DNA of 64,000 bases from Bin80 sp964291275. Its GTDB lineage: Bacteria; Bacteroidota; Rhodothermia; Rhodothermales; Bin80. The first letter of the stretch is position 1, and every line of letters begins with the position of its first letter. Of this stretch, positions 1 to 9,461 are shown one piece after another. A program made the position numbers and the translations under genes. The notes under the pieces were generated by a model that was not told the origin of the DNA, did no database searches, and saw only the letters and a list, made by a program, of their open reading frames with translations. The DNA is taken from NCBI GenBank assembly GCA_964291275.2, contig OZ219799.1, positions 1-64,000 of the forward strand, written 5' to 3'.

Positions 1-279
1 AGAAGATATATCCCTGAAGCTTGTATACCTTTACCCGAGCACTTTCCGCCAGGAGGATAGCTCGATCGGGGACCGTGCGGGCTTTCTTGCTCCGATGTTC
101 ACGCGTGGTAAAAACGGATTCAATCGGGTTTAGCCGGCTGAGACGCACAGTAAAGAATAAGAGAGTAGCAACCATACCGGAAATCACGCCCTCAATCAGG
201 CCGAAGAATGTGATTGCCACGAAGATCAGGAGGACGATTGCGAATTCTGTTCTAGGCAGGCGTTTGTAGCTCTCTATAA
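1..279 (-). pseudogene. SulP anion transporter, 3' part separated by an IS
   Basis: This is the downstream half of the transporter gene whose first part lies at 2415-3582. Read on the minus strand from 279 down, the frame stays open to the window edge. It encodes a hydrophobic segment (FAIVLLIFVAITFFGLIEG), a second one (MVATLLFF), and then PDRAILLAES and VYKLQGYIF, which is how the cytoplasmic STAS domain of SulP proteins usually begins. Removing the IS at 280-2414 and one copy of its target repeat joins this frame to the upstream part without a stop or shift. The stretch has no start of its own, so it is probably not expressed as a transporter. The rest of the STAS domain lies to the left of the window. 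Confidence 0.85.
274..279. repeat. Left target-site duplication CTATAA of the IS1634 element
   Basis: The identical hexamer occurs at 2415-2420, immediately outside the right inverted repeat. In the uninterrupted SulP gene it would be present once, within a Leu-Ile-Glu stretch on the minus strand. Confidence 0.9.
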
Positions 280-2414
280 CTGAACTTCCCCCCTTATCCT
301 AAGGTTTTTCTCTTTTTGTTCTGATTTTGGGACGTAGGGCCGAATATTTGGGCCTTATCGTTGAACTTTTCTTCTCATTTCGACTCTTTTTCGGGCTTTT
401 TGTGGTGTATTTCTCTGTTTTCGGCGTGTTTTTTGGTGATTGGGTTTTAAACAGGTGTACCCATGTCATTATTTTGAATGTTTTCGGTTTTATGGCCGAT
501 TTACGGATATATTCCCATATTTTTCGTATATTATAGGAAACATACCCATGATATTGTACCCATGTATGTAGCGCGAATCCCCAACCGGAATTCCAATCCC
601 ACTTGGCTCATCCGTGAGTCCAGACGCGTCAATGGAAAAATCCAAAAAATCACCATCGCCAATATCACCAAACTTCCCCAGGTGTTCATTGATGGAATCC
701 GGGTTCTCCTCAAAGGCGGCACCGCCGTCCGCTCGTTCGAGGAGGCCTTCGACGTGCAAAGCAGCAAGAACCACGGACATGTCGCCGCGGTCCTGGGCAT
801 CATGAGACAACTCAGACTGCCGGAACTGATTGCTCCGAAGAATTCCCGCTTCCGCCGACTGATCCTCGGCATGATTGCCGCACGCGTGATCAAGTCGGCA
901 AGCAAGCTCTCGACCAGTGCCATGCTGGATGTAAAACACGCATCCACCACGCTCAATGAAGAGCTTGGACTCAAACGCGTGGATGAAGATGATCTCTATG
1001 ATGCGATGGATGAACTGCTCAAACGCAAGACAGACATTGAGTGTCGTTTGGCAAAACGACACCTCAAGGAGGGGAGTCTGGTGCTCTACGATGTGACCAG
1101 TAGCTATGTGGAAGGCGAGAAAAATGAATGGGCGGCCTATGGCTACAACCGGGACAAGAAGCTGGGCAAGAAGCAGATTGTCTATGGACTGATGACCGAT
1201 CAGGAGGGCTGTCCGGTGTCGGTCGAGGTGTTTCGCGGCAATACCGCCGACACCCGTACACTGCGCGCCCAAGTGGAAAAAATTCAGAACACATTTGAAC
1301 TCAAGCATGTGGTGTTGGTCGGAGACCGTGGAATTCTGAAGCAGAAGCAGATTCAGGAGGAGATTCTGCCCGTAGGTCTGGACTGGATCACGGCGATGCA
1401 AAAGTGCGAGATTCGTGAGGTGGTCGAGCAAGAGGGCTATCAGATGAGTCTATTTGATGAACAGAACTTGGTAGAGGTCTGTTGTGACCTGTATCCAAAT
1501 GACCGGCTGGTCCTGTGCAGAAACTCCTTACAGGCCGAAAAGAGTAAGAAAACGCGGGAAGACCTGCTCGTGAAGGCGGAGGAGAAACTTGACAAGATCA
1601 TCGAGGCGATCCAAAACGGGCGACTCAAAGATGCAGGGAAAATTGGCGTGCGGGTCGGAAAGGTATTCGGGAAAAAGAAGCACAAGAAAAAATACTTTCA
1701 ACTCGTGATCCGGGAAGGACACTTTTCATATACTCGCAATGAAGAGGTGATTCAGAAGGAGGAACGACTCGACGGCCTGTATGCCATCCGTTCCAGTCTG
1801 AAATCGGGGCCGAACGCCGCCGAGTTGGTCACAAATTATAAACGTCTTTCCACGGTGGAGATGGCCTTCCGTACGATGAAATCCATGTCGTTGCAGATCC
1901 GTCCGATTCACCATCGCACCAAAGACCGGGTCGTTGCACATGTCTTTTTGTGCATGCTGGCCTACTACGTAGAATATCATCTGCGTCGTAAGTTGGCTCC
2001 GATGTTGTTTGCAGAGGATGATCTGGAAGCAAAACGAGTGCAGCGCGGAGAAGTTGTCGAACCCGCCAAACCCTCGGAATCGGCGAAAAAGAAAGCCCAA
2101 ACCAAGCAAACTGAGACGGGCGAAAAGGTTTGGAGCTTTGCGGAGCTGATGGAAGAACTTTCAAAGGCATGCCGCCTCGTTGTCATTCCGAAAATCAAGA
2201 CGGATGCATCCCCCGAAGTCGTCATGGTCAAGGAGATCAGTCCCACCCAAAAGCAGGCATTCAAACTGCTGAATATCAAACTGCTGTAGTCCTCGGTTCA
2301 CCAAACTGGACTCCCCAGACCGCCGTCCCTGGCGGTCAGTAATTTTTCAAAAAAAGCCTCAAATTTGTGGAGAAAATCGTGCCTTCGAAAAAATCAAAAT
2401 AGGGGGAAGTTCAG
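280..2414 (+). mobile_element. Intact IS1634-family insertion sequence (2,135 bp)
   Basis: The element is bounded by imperfect terminal inverted repeats CTGAACTTCCCCCC (280-293) and its complement at 2401-2414. These are flanked by the 6-bp direct repeat CTATAA at 274-279 and 2415-2420. It carries one transposase gene with a full DDE triad, so it may still be mobile. The 280 bp before the transposase are T-rich and hold three copies of TACCCATG (about 458, 544 and 558), which could be a control region. IS1634-family elements are known to make 5-6 bp duplications (or longer ones), which fits. The target is the SulP gene. Confidence 0.93.
562..2289 (+). CDS. IS1634-family (IS4 superfamily) transposase
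   Basis: This is a 575-residue DDE transposase if started at ATG 562, giving MYVARIPNRN. The frame is open further upstream, from 478, but those 28 residues are hydrophobic and unlike the family. The catalytic Asp residues are D177 (LYDVTSSY) and D255 (VGDRGIL). The Glu is E433 in YKRLSTVEMAFRTMK, the Y-R-E-K signature of this group. A Lys-rich stretch (FGKKKHKKK) lies between the second Asp and the Glu. The C-terminal helix region AHVFLCMLAYYVEYHLRRKL is also typical. The protein binds the element ends and catalyses transposition. The gene looks undamaged. Confidence 0.93.
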   Translation: MYVARIPNRNSNPTWLIRESRRVNGKIQKITIANITKLPQVFIDGIRVLLKGGTAVRSFEEAFDVQSSKNHGHVAAVLGIMRQLRLPELIAPKNSRFRRLILGMIAARVIKSASKLSTSAMLDVKHASTTLNEELGLKRVDEDDLYDAMDELLKRKTDIECRLAKRHLKEGSLVLYDVTSSYVEGEKNEWAAYGYNRDKKLGKKQIVYGLMTDQEGCPVSVEVFRGNTADTRTLRAQVEKIQNTFELKHVVLVGDRGILKQKQIQEEILPVGLDWITAMQKCEIREVVEQEGYQMSLFDEQNLVEVCCDLYPNDRLVLCRNSLQAEKSKKTREDLLVKAEEKLDKIIEAIQNGRLKDAGKIGVRVGKVFGKKKHKKKYFQLVIREGHFSYTRNEEVIQKEERLDGLYAIRSSLKSGPNAAELVTNYKRLSTVEMAFRTMKSMSLQIRPIHHRTKDRVVAHVFLCMLAYYVEYHLRRKLAPMLFAEDDLEAKRVQRGEVVEPAKPSESAKKKAQTKQTETGEKVWSFAELMEELSKACRLVVIPKIKTDASPEVVMVKEISPTQKQAFKLLNIKLL

Positions 2415-3582
2415 CTATAAGGCCCTGGTCTAGCATACCAAGACCCGCAAAGACCAGTACGCCGCCGACAAACAGGGTTGGAACGAATTGTAGCATTCCG
2501 TCACCAAACAATAGCGCAGACCCGATGACACAGGCTACGATTATTCCCGTCATCCGGGTGCTAGCGCGGAGGAGCATGTGGCGGAGCGATATGGGAACGA
2601 TGATGGTCGCTACCGTTCCCCCACCTAATCCAGCAAAGATGCTGGCAATGCCAGTCACCCGGAACTCGCGATTCCAGTCAAGATCCTTGCCCACGGCAAC
2701 CTCTAGCCCGGCAATATTCATGACGATGGCGATCAGGGCGATCAGGATCAGCATGATCATATGCGGTATTTGCCCGACGATTGCAGACCAATCTATGTGT
2801 ACAAGGTCGGTCGGCCAGATTGCCGGCCACAGGTTTCCTTGTGCAGTACTGGTAAGTAGTAATCCCGCCTCTCTGGCCTCGTCGTAGGAAATGCCAAAGA
2901 CAAAAAGAGCCAGGAAGTATGCACCGACTAAAAACAAAGCGCTCACCGGCAAGATCAGAGAATTCTTCCAGTACTTTATAGCACCGTACAAGACTACCCC
3001 ATATATCAAACCCGGTAGCCAGGTCCACAACACGATTGGTTCCAGCAAGTGCGTGGGCTGCAAGCCCAGATTTACTCCCATCAGAGACAGGGCCGCCAGG
3101 CAGGCAGCCCCCCCGATCCCGGCTACAAATCCAACCACTACTGGATACGGGATGAACCGCAGCAGATTGGCGAGCTGGAAATTTCCGACCAGGAGACAGA
3201 ATACGCCCGTCGCCACAGCACTGAAGATCAGCGTACACACTGCGGTTACTAGGAGTGCCTCGCCATCCGCATCCACCGAGGCCACAACGGTTGCCATCAC
3301 GAGTACCACCGCAGGGGAAAGTCCTGCAATCACGCCACGATACCCACCCAGAAGAGAGAAGAGTAAACACACAGCGAAATTCCCAAATAAGATCAAGCCG
3401 ATTCCCTGCGAAGAATACGGAGACAGCACTCCAGAGAAGATGAAGGTGCCAAAGGCTACTTGGACGAGTAGCAAGCTAAGACCCGAAACGGTCCCGGCCG
3501 ATAGCACCGGAAGTAACGACGGGGATGAGAACGCAGCACGAAGCTTGCCGGCAAGAACAAGGGGACTATGAAGCAATTTCAT
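2415..3582 (-). pseudogene. SulP anion transporter, 5' part, truncated by the IS
   Basis: This encodes about 389 residues of a SulP-family inner-membrane anion permease, the bicarbonate/sulfate type. It starts MKLLHSPLVLAGKLRAAF. About ten hydrophobic segments can be read, including the conserved early part (GLSLLLVQVAFGTFIFSG), GFVAGIGGAACLAAL and the intracellular GLGGGTVATIIVPIS. The reading frame is cut in the last membrane region at GMLDQGLIAE, where the IS begins. It then runs 56 bp into the IS and stops at 2359. Joining it to 1-279 restores an uninterrupted frame with a STAS domain. The truncated product lacks the last membrane segments and STAS and is unlikely to work. Confidence 0.87.
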
Positions 3583-3914
3583 CCTGTGAAATTCCGCCCA
3601 CCTCTGTCACTCGACTGACAGTGACTGCGTGAGGAAGGCTTGATTGCGGCGAGTCGTAGAGACTGGAAATGCACTGCTGACCTAAAAACAGCTAACCCAC
3701 ACGTGAAGAATATAACGTTTTGTGAATTCTCGCAGAACCTCACGAGACTGTTGCACTGAAAAAGTGATTCAGCTTTAATGGCTGACTTCGGAGCAACGCG
3801 CAGAGAACTGAGCAACCAATTGTAAGCACTAGGTGGTTAGGTTGACCTTTCGGAGTTTGAAGCACTGGTTTGGTTCGAGGAGTATGGAGTTAAAGGAATT
3901 TCAGAAGATCTATG
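3583..3914. other. Intergenic region upstream of the SulP gene
   Basis: No convincing gene is seen here. Close to the SulP start is a small dyad: CTGTCA (3604-3609) pairs with TGACAG (3616-3621), and the overlapping GTCACT (3606-3611) pairs with AGTGAC (3620-3625). This could be an operator or a leader hairpin of the minus-strand SulP gene, but nothing else supports that. Confidence 0.35.
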
Positions 3915-4110
3915 CGAATCACATCAAAGGCGGTTTCGGCTGCCCTGATTATCATCGGAGCACCACACTGGGGCTTGTGCGAAACCTTGTCCGGGATGAC
4001 ATAGATCCCGCCGTGCCAACTCTGCCCGTAATTGTTGGCATGCCGCTGACGTTTAACATCGCCGATGGTCTCACAATGAAGCTAATTTCTTATTTCAGCA
4101 CAAAAAATCC
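3915..4110 (+). pseudogene. Decayed fragment of an AzgA-like (NCS2) purine permease
   Basis: Two frames give consecutive pieces of one permease-like sequence. One frame gives SKAVSAALIIIGAP (about 3929-3970). The next gives LGLVRNLVRDDIDP, then VIVGMPLTFNIADGLTMKLI (to about 4100). In AzgA-type hypoxanthine/guanine permeases a stretch like 'PALI-VG-LM ... IP-FLT-VLMPLTFSIANGIA-GFISY' has the same order. A shift near 3970 breaks the frame, and the N-terminal and C-terminal parts are missing. An open frame runs 3833-4219 (128 codons), but outside the matched core it resembles nothing I know. I read it as a remnant rather than a gene. The assignment is by eye only. Confidence 0.5.
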
Positions 4111-4284
4111 TGCGTGGGAGAGCGGCAGACATGGGATGGACCGTCCACCTATTGACTCGTTGGTGAAGCCTCACAACCAACAGATCTCATGGCCGGTAAT
4201 TTTTCGCCCACCGGTGTGAGACCTGGAACAGTGCAGTAATGCATCTGTAGCACGTAGCCCGCTGTACGGGCGTATCATTCCCCC

Positions 4285-6324
4285 ATGGCCTTCATAAACC
4301 CGCTCATCTTGTTTGGATTGATCGCGGCAGCCATACCCCTACTTGTACATCTTTTTAATTTTCGGCGGCCGCAGCGATTGGACTACAGTTCGCTTGCTCT
4401 CCTGCAGGCACTACAGCGTACGACTCTGCAACGGATCCGTATCCGCAACTGGTTGCTGCTCCTTTTAAGAATGCTGGCATTGTGCACCCTAGTTGTTGCA
4501 TTTGCCCGTCCGACCCTGACGGACTCTTCTGGAACCCGATTGTTAGGGCGCTCCAGCGCGTCTGCGGTGCTTGTACTGGATGCATCGTTGTCAATGATGC
4601 AGCGTGATTCTGATGGGACGCGGTTGGAGCAGGCCAAGTCTGCCGCACAAGCTATCATTCAGTTGGCAGAACCGGGGGATGAATCGTTCATCTTGAGCGA
4701 AAAGGCACAGTATTTGGAAACGCCAGATGTTCTCGTTAATCGGGGCCCAACACCGGCAACACAGACTGCGGCGTCAACTATTCGCAGTGCTGGAAAACTG
4801 GTCGCCCAAGGGGCCTCACATCTCGATAAAATCGTCTACTATCTAGGAGACATGCAGGAATCGACACTGCTCGATTCGGTACAAATTCCCCTTGATAGCG
4901 GAGTTCGTGTAGTGCTCGTTCCTGTGGGCGCAACTGATATGCGACCCAATGTAGGCATTGCCGATGTGCAAGTAACAAGCCGGATTGTGGATCTAGATAC
5001 CCCAGCCACAATAGAAGCTACGGTTGTCAACCATGGGAATTCCTCCATTGATGATTATGCTGTGAGCCTGTATTTTGGGGATGAACGTGTCGCTCAAACC
5101 AGCATTGCCCTTGCGCCGGAAGTGCCTGTTCGGGTAACGCTTCGAGGTGCACCAACGATGCGTGGATGGCTTGCAGGTTACGTGATGACGGAAGATGATG
5201 GATTTGAAGAGGATAATCGAAGATATTTTACGCTTAATGTGCCTGCGCGCAGAGATATTCTCTTGGTGCATGGCGCGGAAGCACGGACGGACCATGTAGA
5301 GTTGGCCCTTTCCCTTCGTAGTGAATCGGATGCTTTGCGTACGACCAAAATCCCGCAGCGTGCACTGGCAGCGACTTTGCTTAGTCCATATTCGGCAATC
5401 TTTCTGATCAGCCCGGATGATCTCAGTACCGGTGAAATGGCAAAGCTTGAACAATACATTCAAGATGGCGGTGGGGTGCTGATTTTTCCCGCTGCAGAAC
5501 CAACATCAACCAACGCATTTCTGGAGGTCGTTGGCGCTGGCCGTGTGAGCATCCAGGAATCGGAAACATCTATTGATGAAGCAGATTTCAAGCATCCGTT
5601 ATTTGAAGGGGTGTTTACAGCCTCGGAGCGCGTACAGAGACTCGAGGCGGTGACGGTCTATCGTTCCGCACGGTATGTACCTGGTGTGACGGGCGCGGAG
5701 CATACATTGATTACGCTCTTGGGAGGTCCGCCCCTTTTGCAGGAGATCCAATACGGCAATGGTCGTATATTTTTTCTGGCCGTGGCACCGGATTTGGGCT
5801 GGAGCGATTTGCCTGTTCGTGGTTTATTTGTTCCGCTGATGTATCGGGCAGCGCATTATCTTTCAGCAGGTGGGTCAGTGCAGGGTGAAGAGCTTCTGGC
5901 CGGCCACCAGACCTCCATAAGAATACCTGCTGTACAGGGGAATATCACAGTGAAAGCTCCAGATGGAACAGAACTCATGCCACCTCAGCGTCAGGTTATT
6001 GGCGCCAGCCTATTGGACCTTGATATGGATTCGCCAGGTGTAGCTGAAGTATTGGCTGCGGACGCTTCCGTACGGCTTTTAAGTGTTGGACTGGATCCCC
6101 GGGAATCACGTCTTGTGTACATGGAACCGGAAGAGGCCAGTAAGGTGCTCGCAGAGGCTTTGGGTGCACCGGTAGAATTGTTGAATGTTACGTCCGGAGA
6201 GGGAGTTTCGGCTGCAGTAAACCGGGCAAGGACCGGCTTGGAGCTTTGGCGGCATTTTCTTGTTCTTGGACTCGTCCTTTTAGCAGCTGAGATGATGCTT
6301 GCTGCGCGCTGGCAAAATCGTTAG
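4285..6324 (+). CDS. BatA-domain / von Willebrand A membrane protein
   Basis: This 679-residue protein opens with the BatA (aerotolerance regulator N-terminal) module. It has a membrane segment at about residues 3-22, the conserved FNFRRPQRLDYSSLALL, and a second membrane segment at about 55-74. A vWA-like domain follows, with the MIDAS motif DASLS at D99-S103. The middle (about 380-530) contains a glutamine-amidotransferase-like stretch often seen in this family. The C-terminus ends in one membrane helix, FLVLGLVLLAAEMMLAARW. Such proteins sit in the inner membrane with a large periplasmic part. In Bacteroidota they often lie near Bat or MoxR genes, though none are seen here. The stop is followed after 3 bp by hflX, suggesting co-transcription. 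The precise role is unknown. Confidence 0.85.
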   Translation: MAFINPLILFGLIAAAIPLLVHLFNFRRPQRLDYSSLALLQALQRTTLQRIRIRNWLLLLLRMLALCTLVVAFARPTLTDSSGTRLLGRSSASAVLVLDASLSMMQRDSDGTRLEQAKSAAQAIIQLAEPGDESFILSEKAQYLETPDVLVNRGPTPATQTAASTIRSAGKLVAQGASHLDKIVYYLGDMQESTLLDSVQIPLDSGVRVVLVPVGATDMRPNVGIADVQVTSRIVDLDTPATIEATVVNHGNSSIDDYAVSLYFGDERVAQTSIALAPEVPVRVTLRGAPTMRGWLAGYVMTEDDGFEEDNRRYFTLNVPARRDILLVHGAEARTDHVELALSLRSESDALRTTKIPQRALAATLLSPYSAIFLISPDDLSTGEMAKLEQYIQDGGGVLIFPAAEPTSTNAFLEVVGAGRVSIQESETSIDEADFKHPLFEGVFTASERVQRLEAVTVYRSARYVPGVTGAEHTLITLLGGPPLLQEIQYGNGRIFFLAVAPDLGWSDLPVRGLFVPLMYRAAHYLSAGGSVQGEELLAGHQTSIRIPAVQGNITVKAPDGTELMPPQRQVIGASLLDLDMDSPGVAEVLAADASVRLLSVGLDPRESRLVYMEPEEASKVLAEALGAPVELLNVTSGEGVSAAVNRARTGLELWRHFLVLGLVLLAAEMMLAARWQNR

Positions 6325-6327
6325 CGT

Positions 6328-7680
6328 ATGGGACGTAAACTGTATATCACTGGAGAGCCGCACGAGGAGACCGCACTGCTTGTGGGCGCTGTGCGCAGAG
6401 GAGGTAGAACACAGGATTCATTGGATGAGTTAGCCCAACTGGCGGAAACCGCCGGGGCAACAGTACTGGGACGCGTAACTCAGGTTCTGCAGAAACCGCA
6501 TCCAGCAACATATCTTAGATCTGGAAAGGTCGGCGAAATTGCCGAAATTGTGCAGGAAAAGAAGATCGACACCGTTCTGTTTGATGATGATCTAAGTCCC
6601 AATCAGGTCCGTAATTTGGAGAAAGCACTCGGTTGCAAACTCATTGATCGCTCCCAGCTCATTCTGGATATTTTTGCAAAACGAGCGAAAACGGCAGTCG
6701 CGAAAACCCAAGTTGAACTGGCCCAACTTGACTATTTGCGCACGCGGCTGACAAGGCAATGGACGCACCTTTCCCGGCAGCAGGGCGGTATTGGTACACG
6801 TGGCCCCGGTGAAACGCAGATCGAGACGGATCGCAGACTGATTGGTCAGCGAATGGCTACGCTTCGGAACCGTCTGGAACGGATAGATCAACAGCGTATA
6901 ACTCAAAGGAGGCGCAGAGCAAAATATCGCCGGATCGCACTTGTGGGTTACACGAATGCAGGCAAGTCTACGCTCATGAATGCTATGTCCCGGAGTGGGG
7001 TGCTTGCAGAAGATCGGCTCTTTGCAACCTTGGATGCAACTACACGCCAATGTGTTCTCTCAAGCGCAACCACAGTGCTTCTCTCCGACACCGTTGGCTT
7101 CATCCGGAAACTACCGCATAAATTGATTGAGAGCTTTAAGAGCACGCTCGATGAGGTCCGACAAAGCGATGTGCTGATTCATGTTGTCAGTGCTGCACAT
7201 CCCAGTTTTGAGGGCCAGATGATGGTTGTACGTCAGACCCTCAAGGAAATAGGTGCACTGGAAATCCCTACGCTGCTGGTTTTTAACAAAATAGACGCTC
7301 TCGAGGAGCCGGAGTTGGCACTGCTGGCTCTGAAGCGCGATTATCCTGAAGCAGTACCTATTGCTGCCTTACGAGGGATTGGTCTGAGTACATTAACCGC
7401 CCGGCTTGAGACGATGGTGAAGGGAGCCCAGATTGAGGGAGCGGCGCTCATTCCGGTTACTGATGGCCGCACACTGGCGGGCGTCCGACACTTGGGTACA
7501 GTGATTGGCGAAGAATTGGTTCAGGTCAGCAATAACGGGCAACCTGCACAGGAAGCTCTGCATGTATATTACCATATTGCAAGTGACCGGGCCGATGAGC
7601 TTGCACACCTCTTGGCACCACACAAAGGGTTACGTCAGGTACCTGCAGACAAGACATACCCCCATAGCCATCAATTGTGA
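6328..7680 (+). CDS. hflX: Ribosome-associated GTPase HflX
   Basis: This is a 450-residue HflX. The N-terminal nucleotide-binding domain includes SLDELAQLAETAGA and HPATYLRSGKVGEI. The coiled linker has the family signature GGIGTRGPGETQIETDRR (residues about 153-170). The G domain has the P-loop GYTNAGKST (207-215), the G2/G3 region ATLDATTR and DTVGFIRKLP, and the G4 NKID. HflX binds the 50S subunit and splits stalled or heat-damaged ribosomes. The gene starts 3 bp after the vWA gene and is probably in the same transcript. It is complete and of normal length, with nothing unusual. Confidence 0.96.
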   Translation: MGRKLYITGEPHEETALLVGAVRRGGRTQDSLDELAQLAETAGATVLGRVTQVLQKPHPATYLRSGKVGEIAEIVQEKKIDTVLFDDDLSPNQVRNLEKALGCKLIDRSQLILDIFAKRAKTAVAKTQVELAQLDYLRTRLTRQWTHLSRQQGGIGTRGPGETQIETDRRLIGQRMATLRNRLERIDQQRITQRRRRAKYRRIALVGYTNAGKSTLMNAMSRSGVLAEDRLFATLDATTRQCVLSSATTVLLSDTVGFIRKLPHKLIESFKSTLDEVRQSDVLIHVVSAAHPSFEGQMMVVRQTLKEIGALEIPTLLVFNKIDALEEPELALLALKRDYPEAVPIAALRGIGLSTLTARLETMVKGAQIEGAALIPVTDGRTLAGVRHLGTVIGEELVQVSNNGQPAQEALHVYYHIASDRADELAHLLAPHKGLRQVPADKTYPHSHQL

Positions 7681-7917
7681 TAATTTTGTGTGAAGCCCTA
7701 AAATTGTTTGGAATTAGATGTCGGTTTCGTACATTGGCCGAGTCTCTTTCTCAACTTCACATTTCGATGAAATACTTTTTAGTTTGGTTGCCGTGTGCAT
7801 GTTTCTGTTTTGTGGGAGTGTTGTGTCTACTCACACCCAAGCTCGCGATTGGCTCTACTGCAACAATGGCTATTGTAAGACCTTCGTTAGTCACGATGAA
7901 AATGGTGATTGGTATAT

Positions 7918-7925
7918 GATAATGT
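7918..7925. repeat. Target-site duplication GATAATGT of the ISL3 element (left copy)
   Basis: The same octamer lies at 9333-9340, just outside the right end. Eight-bp duplications are the rule for the ISL3 family. Confidence 0.93.
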
Positions 7926-9332
7926 GGGTCTTGGGCCAATCTTGTGAAAACGCAATTTTCATTTCATTCTGGGGGAGAGGTCCAAGCCTCCGAGATGGAA
8001 GTAAATGGCGGTTGCAAATCGTTCATTATTTCGGAATCCGCGGGCGCGTACTTTGACTGTTTTTATTCGGCTGTTGATGCTTTCGGCCGGGCCATTGCTG
8101 ACCTTGAGAATAATTGCATTGATGATTCCCCACAGGTGGTTTTTAATGGTTTTGGCGGCTTCCTTGACCGGCTCCAAGCGGCAGCGCATGGCCCAGGAAA
8201 GCCATCTTTTCCAGCCCTTGCGGGCCCAGGTGGGATGTACATAATGCCATAAATTTCGTGCCATCTCCTTGATGGCCCACGCCCGGGCGGTTTTCAACGA
8301 ACTGTTCTTCAACGATTGAAACCGCGCTTTCTGCTTCTTGGACATATTTTCCCGGTTCGTTAGCCAGTCGTACTTACTTCCGGTGAGGGTCGTATCTCCT
8401 TCGGCGCGTAAAGCCTTGTGCTCTTGCCGACGCACTTTGTCCACGGCCTCCCCCAGATACTTCGCCACATGAAACCGGTCAAACGCAATCTTCTTCGCTG
8501 CATCAGCTACACACGCCAAGGTGGCAGAGATGTAGGCGGGCCACATGTCCATGCTAACGCTCTCAATCCCCGCCAATTGTTCTGGTGTGAGACTTAAATA
8601 CCAGCGCTTTAGCACCGCTTTCGTGCGTCCGATCCCCACATACAGGACCCTGCCTGCCTTTGCATCGGAAACGACCGTAACGTATTTATGTCGCTTACGG
8701 AAGGAGGTCTCATCCACGCAAATGTGCGGAATAATCTCCGTTTGTCTGCGCCGAAGTCCTCGCTCTACCGCGTGCTCCATGATCCTTGAAATCACTTTCC
8801 ATCCCACGCCGAGCTGCCGCGATACTGCGGATACACTCGCATCCCTAAGCCATCCAATTACCATCTCTTCAAAGTCAAAGGTGTGCCGGGAACTCGACGA
8901 TGCCCAAGGAACCTGCACCGTCCGAACTCCACACGCTGGACACTTTACACGCGGAACCCGGGCAATCAACTCCGTACGATAGGTACAGGTATCTAAGTTC
9001 CGCCAGGAACGAGCCTCGCGCAAATCATAAAAGGAACAAGCCGCCTTACACTTCGGACATGACAGCAATGATGTATCCGTGCAGATCACCGTTACCCGCC
9101 GTACCCGATCCTTATCATCATAACGATCCTCTGAAATCTCCCAAGGCGATTCAAGCCCTATACTCCTATGGATACTCGCCTCATCCTTTTTCATTGTATT
9201 CGCATCTGTTTCAAGTGAAATTTTCCCCAGAATAACGACCAAAAATAGAGCATATAACCACTACTATCATGACCGCCTTATATCGAATTTTTCTGAATTT
9301 ACAGATTTTATCATAATATTGGGTGAAGGCCC
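7926..9332 (-). mobile_element. Intact ISL3-family insertion sequence (1,407 bp)
   Basis: The ends are GGGTCTTGGGCCAAT... at 7926 and, read inward from 9332, GGGCCTTCACCCAAT.... The two match at about 16 of the first 22 positions. Both ends are bordered by the direct repeat GATAATGT (7918-7925 and 9333-9340). The element carries one transposase on the minus strand that looks intact. It sits inside the small exported Cys-rich gene. Confidence 0.93.
7959..9242 (-). CDS. ISL3-family transposase
   Basis: This 427-residue transposase starts with a zinc-binding region: the pairs CPKC (62-65) and CPAC (101-104), with ARVPRVKCPACG as the family hallmark. A helix-turn-helix follows (DASVSAVSRQLGVGWKVISR). 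The DDE catalytic residues are D177 (ICVDETSF), D232 (VSMDMWPAY) and E387 (GPAESINSRIK). The length is normal and no frameshift is seen. A second, decayed relative of the C-terminal part lies at 42455-42600, so the family has visited this region more than once. An internal start such as Met17 is possible. Confidence 0.94.
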   Translation of the reverse strand: MVVILGKISLETDANTMKKDEASIHRSIGLESPWEISEDRYDDKDRVRRVTVICTDTSLLSCPKCKAACSFYDLREARSWRNLDTCTYRTELIARVPRVKCPACGVRTVQVPWASSSSRHTFDFEEMVIGWLRDASVSAVSRQLGVGWKVISRIMEHAVERGLRRRQTEIIPHICVDETSFRKRHKYVTVVSDAKAGRVLYVGIGRTKAVLKRWYLSLTPEQLAGIESVSMDMWPAYISATLACVADAAKKIAFDRFHVAKYLGEAVDKVRRQEHKALRAEGDTTLTGSKYDWLTNRENMSKKQKARFQSLKNSSLKTARAWAIKEMARNLWHYVHPTWARKGWKRWLSWAMRCRLEPVKEAAKTIKNHLWGIINAIILKVSNGPAESINSRIKTVKVRARGFRNNERFATAIYFHLGGLDLSPRMK

Positions 9333-9461
9333 GATAATGTATTGCGATGGTGTGAGGTACGATTACTCAGGTACTGGACGCTGGGAAGGCACCTTGTGCG
9401 GTATGACCCTGGACTAGTATGGGTTGCTCATTGAGCAATCATACACATTAATCAGGTCCAG

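Larger units (their letters stand above)
7718..9417 (+). pseudogene. Small exported Cys-rich protein gene, split by ISL3 insertion
   Basis: The gene is read as 7718-7925 joined to 9341-9417, after removing the IS and one 8-bp target copy. Together these make exactly 285 nt: 94 codons plus TAG, with no frame break. The N-terminus holds a signal-like hydrophobic stretch (FSLVAVCMFLFCGSVV) ending near THTQA. The mature part is short and Cys-rich: DWLYCNNGYCKTF, then YCDGVRYDYSG and GTLCGMTLD. The start is uncertain; ATG 7718 is the longest choice. The propeller gene begins 44 bp downstream on the same strand. I know no family for it. Small exported peptides next to 6-bladed propellers are known in Bacteroides (NVEALA peptides), and this may be an analogue. 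The present copy cannot make the full protein. Confidence 0.7.

Noticed and set aside
327..536. Short plus-strand frame rich in Phe before the transposase
   Set aside because: It comes from T-rich DNA in the IS leader, is low in complexity, and lacks any recognisable feature.
490..1431. Long minus-strand open frame opposite the IS1634 transposase
   Set aside because: It is a shadow of the transposase gene; its translation is rich in His, Gln and Arg with no domain, and it has no independent support.
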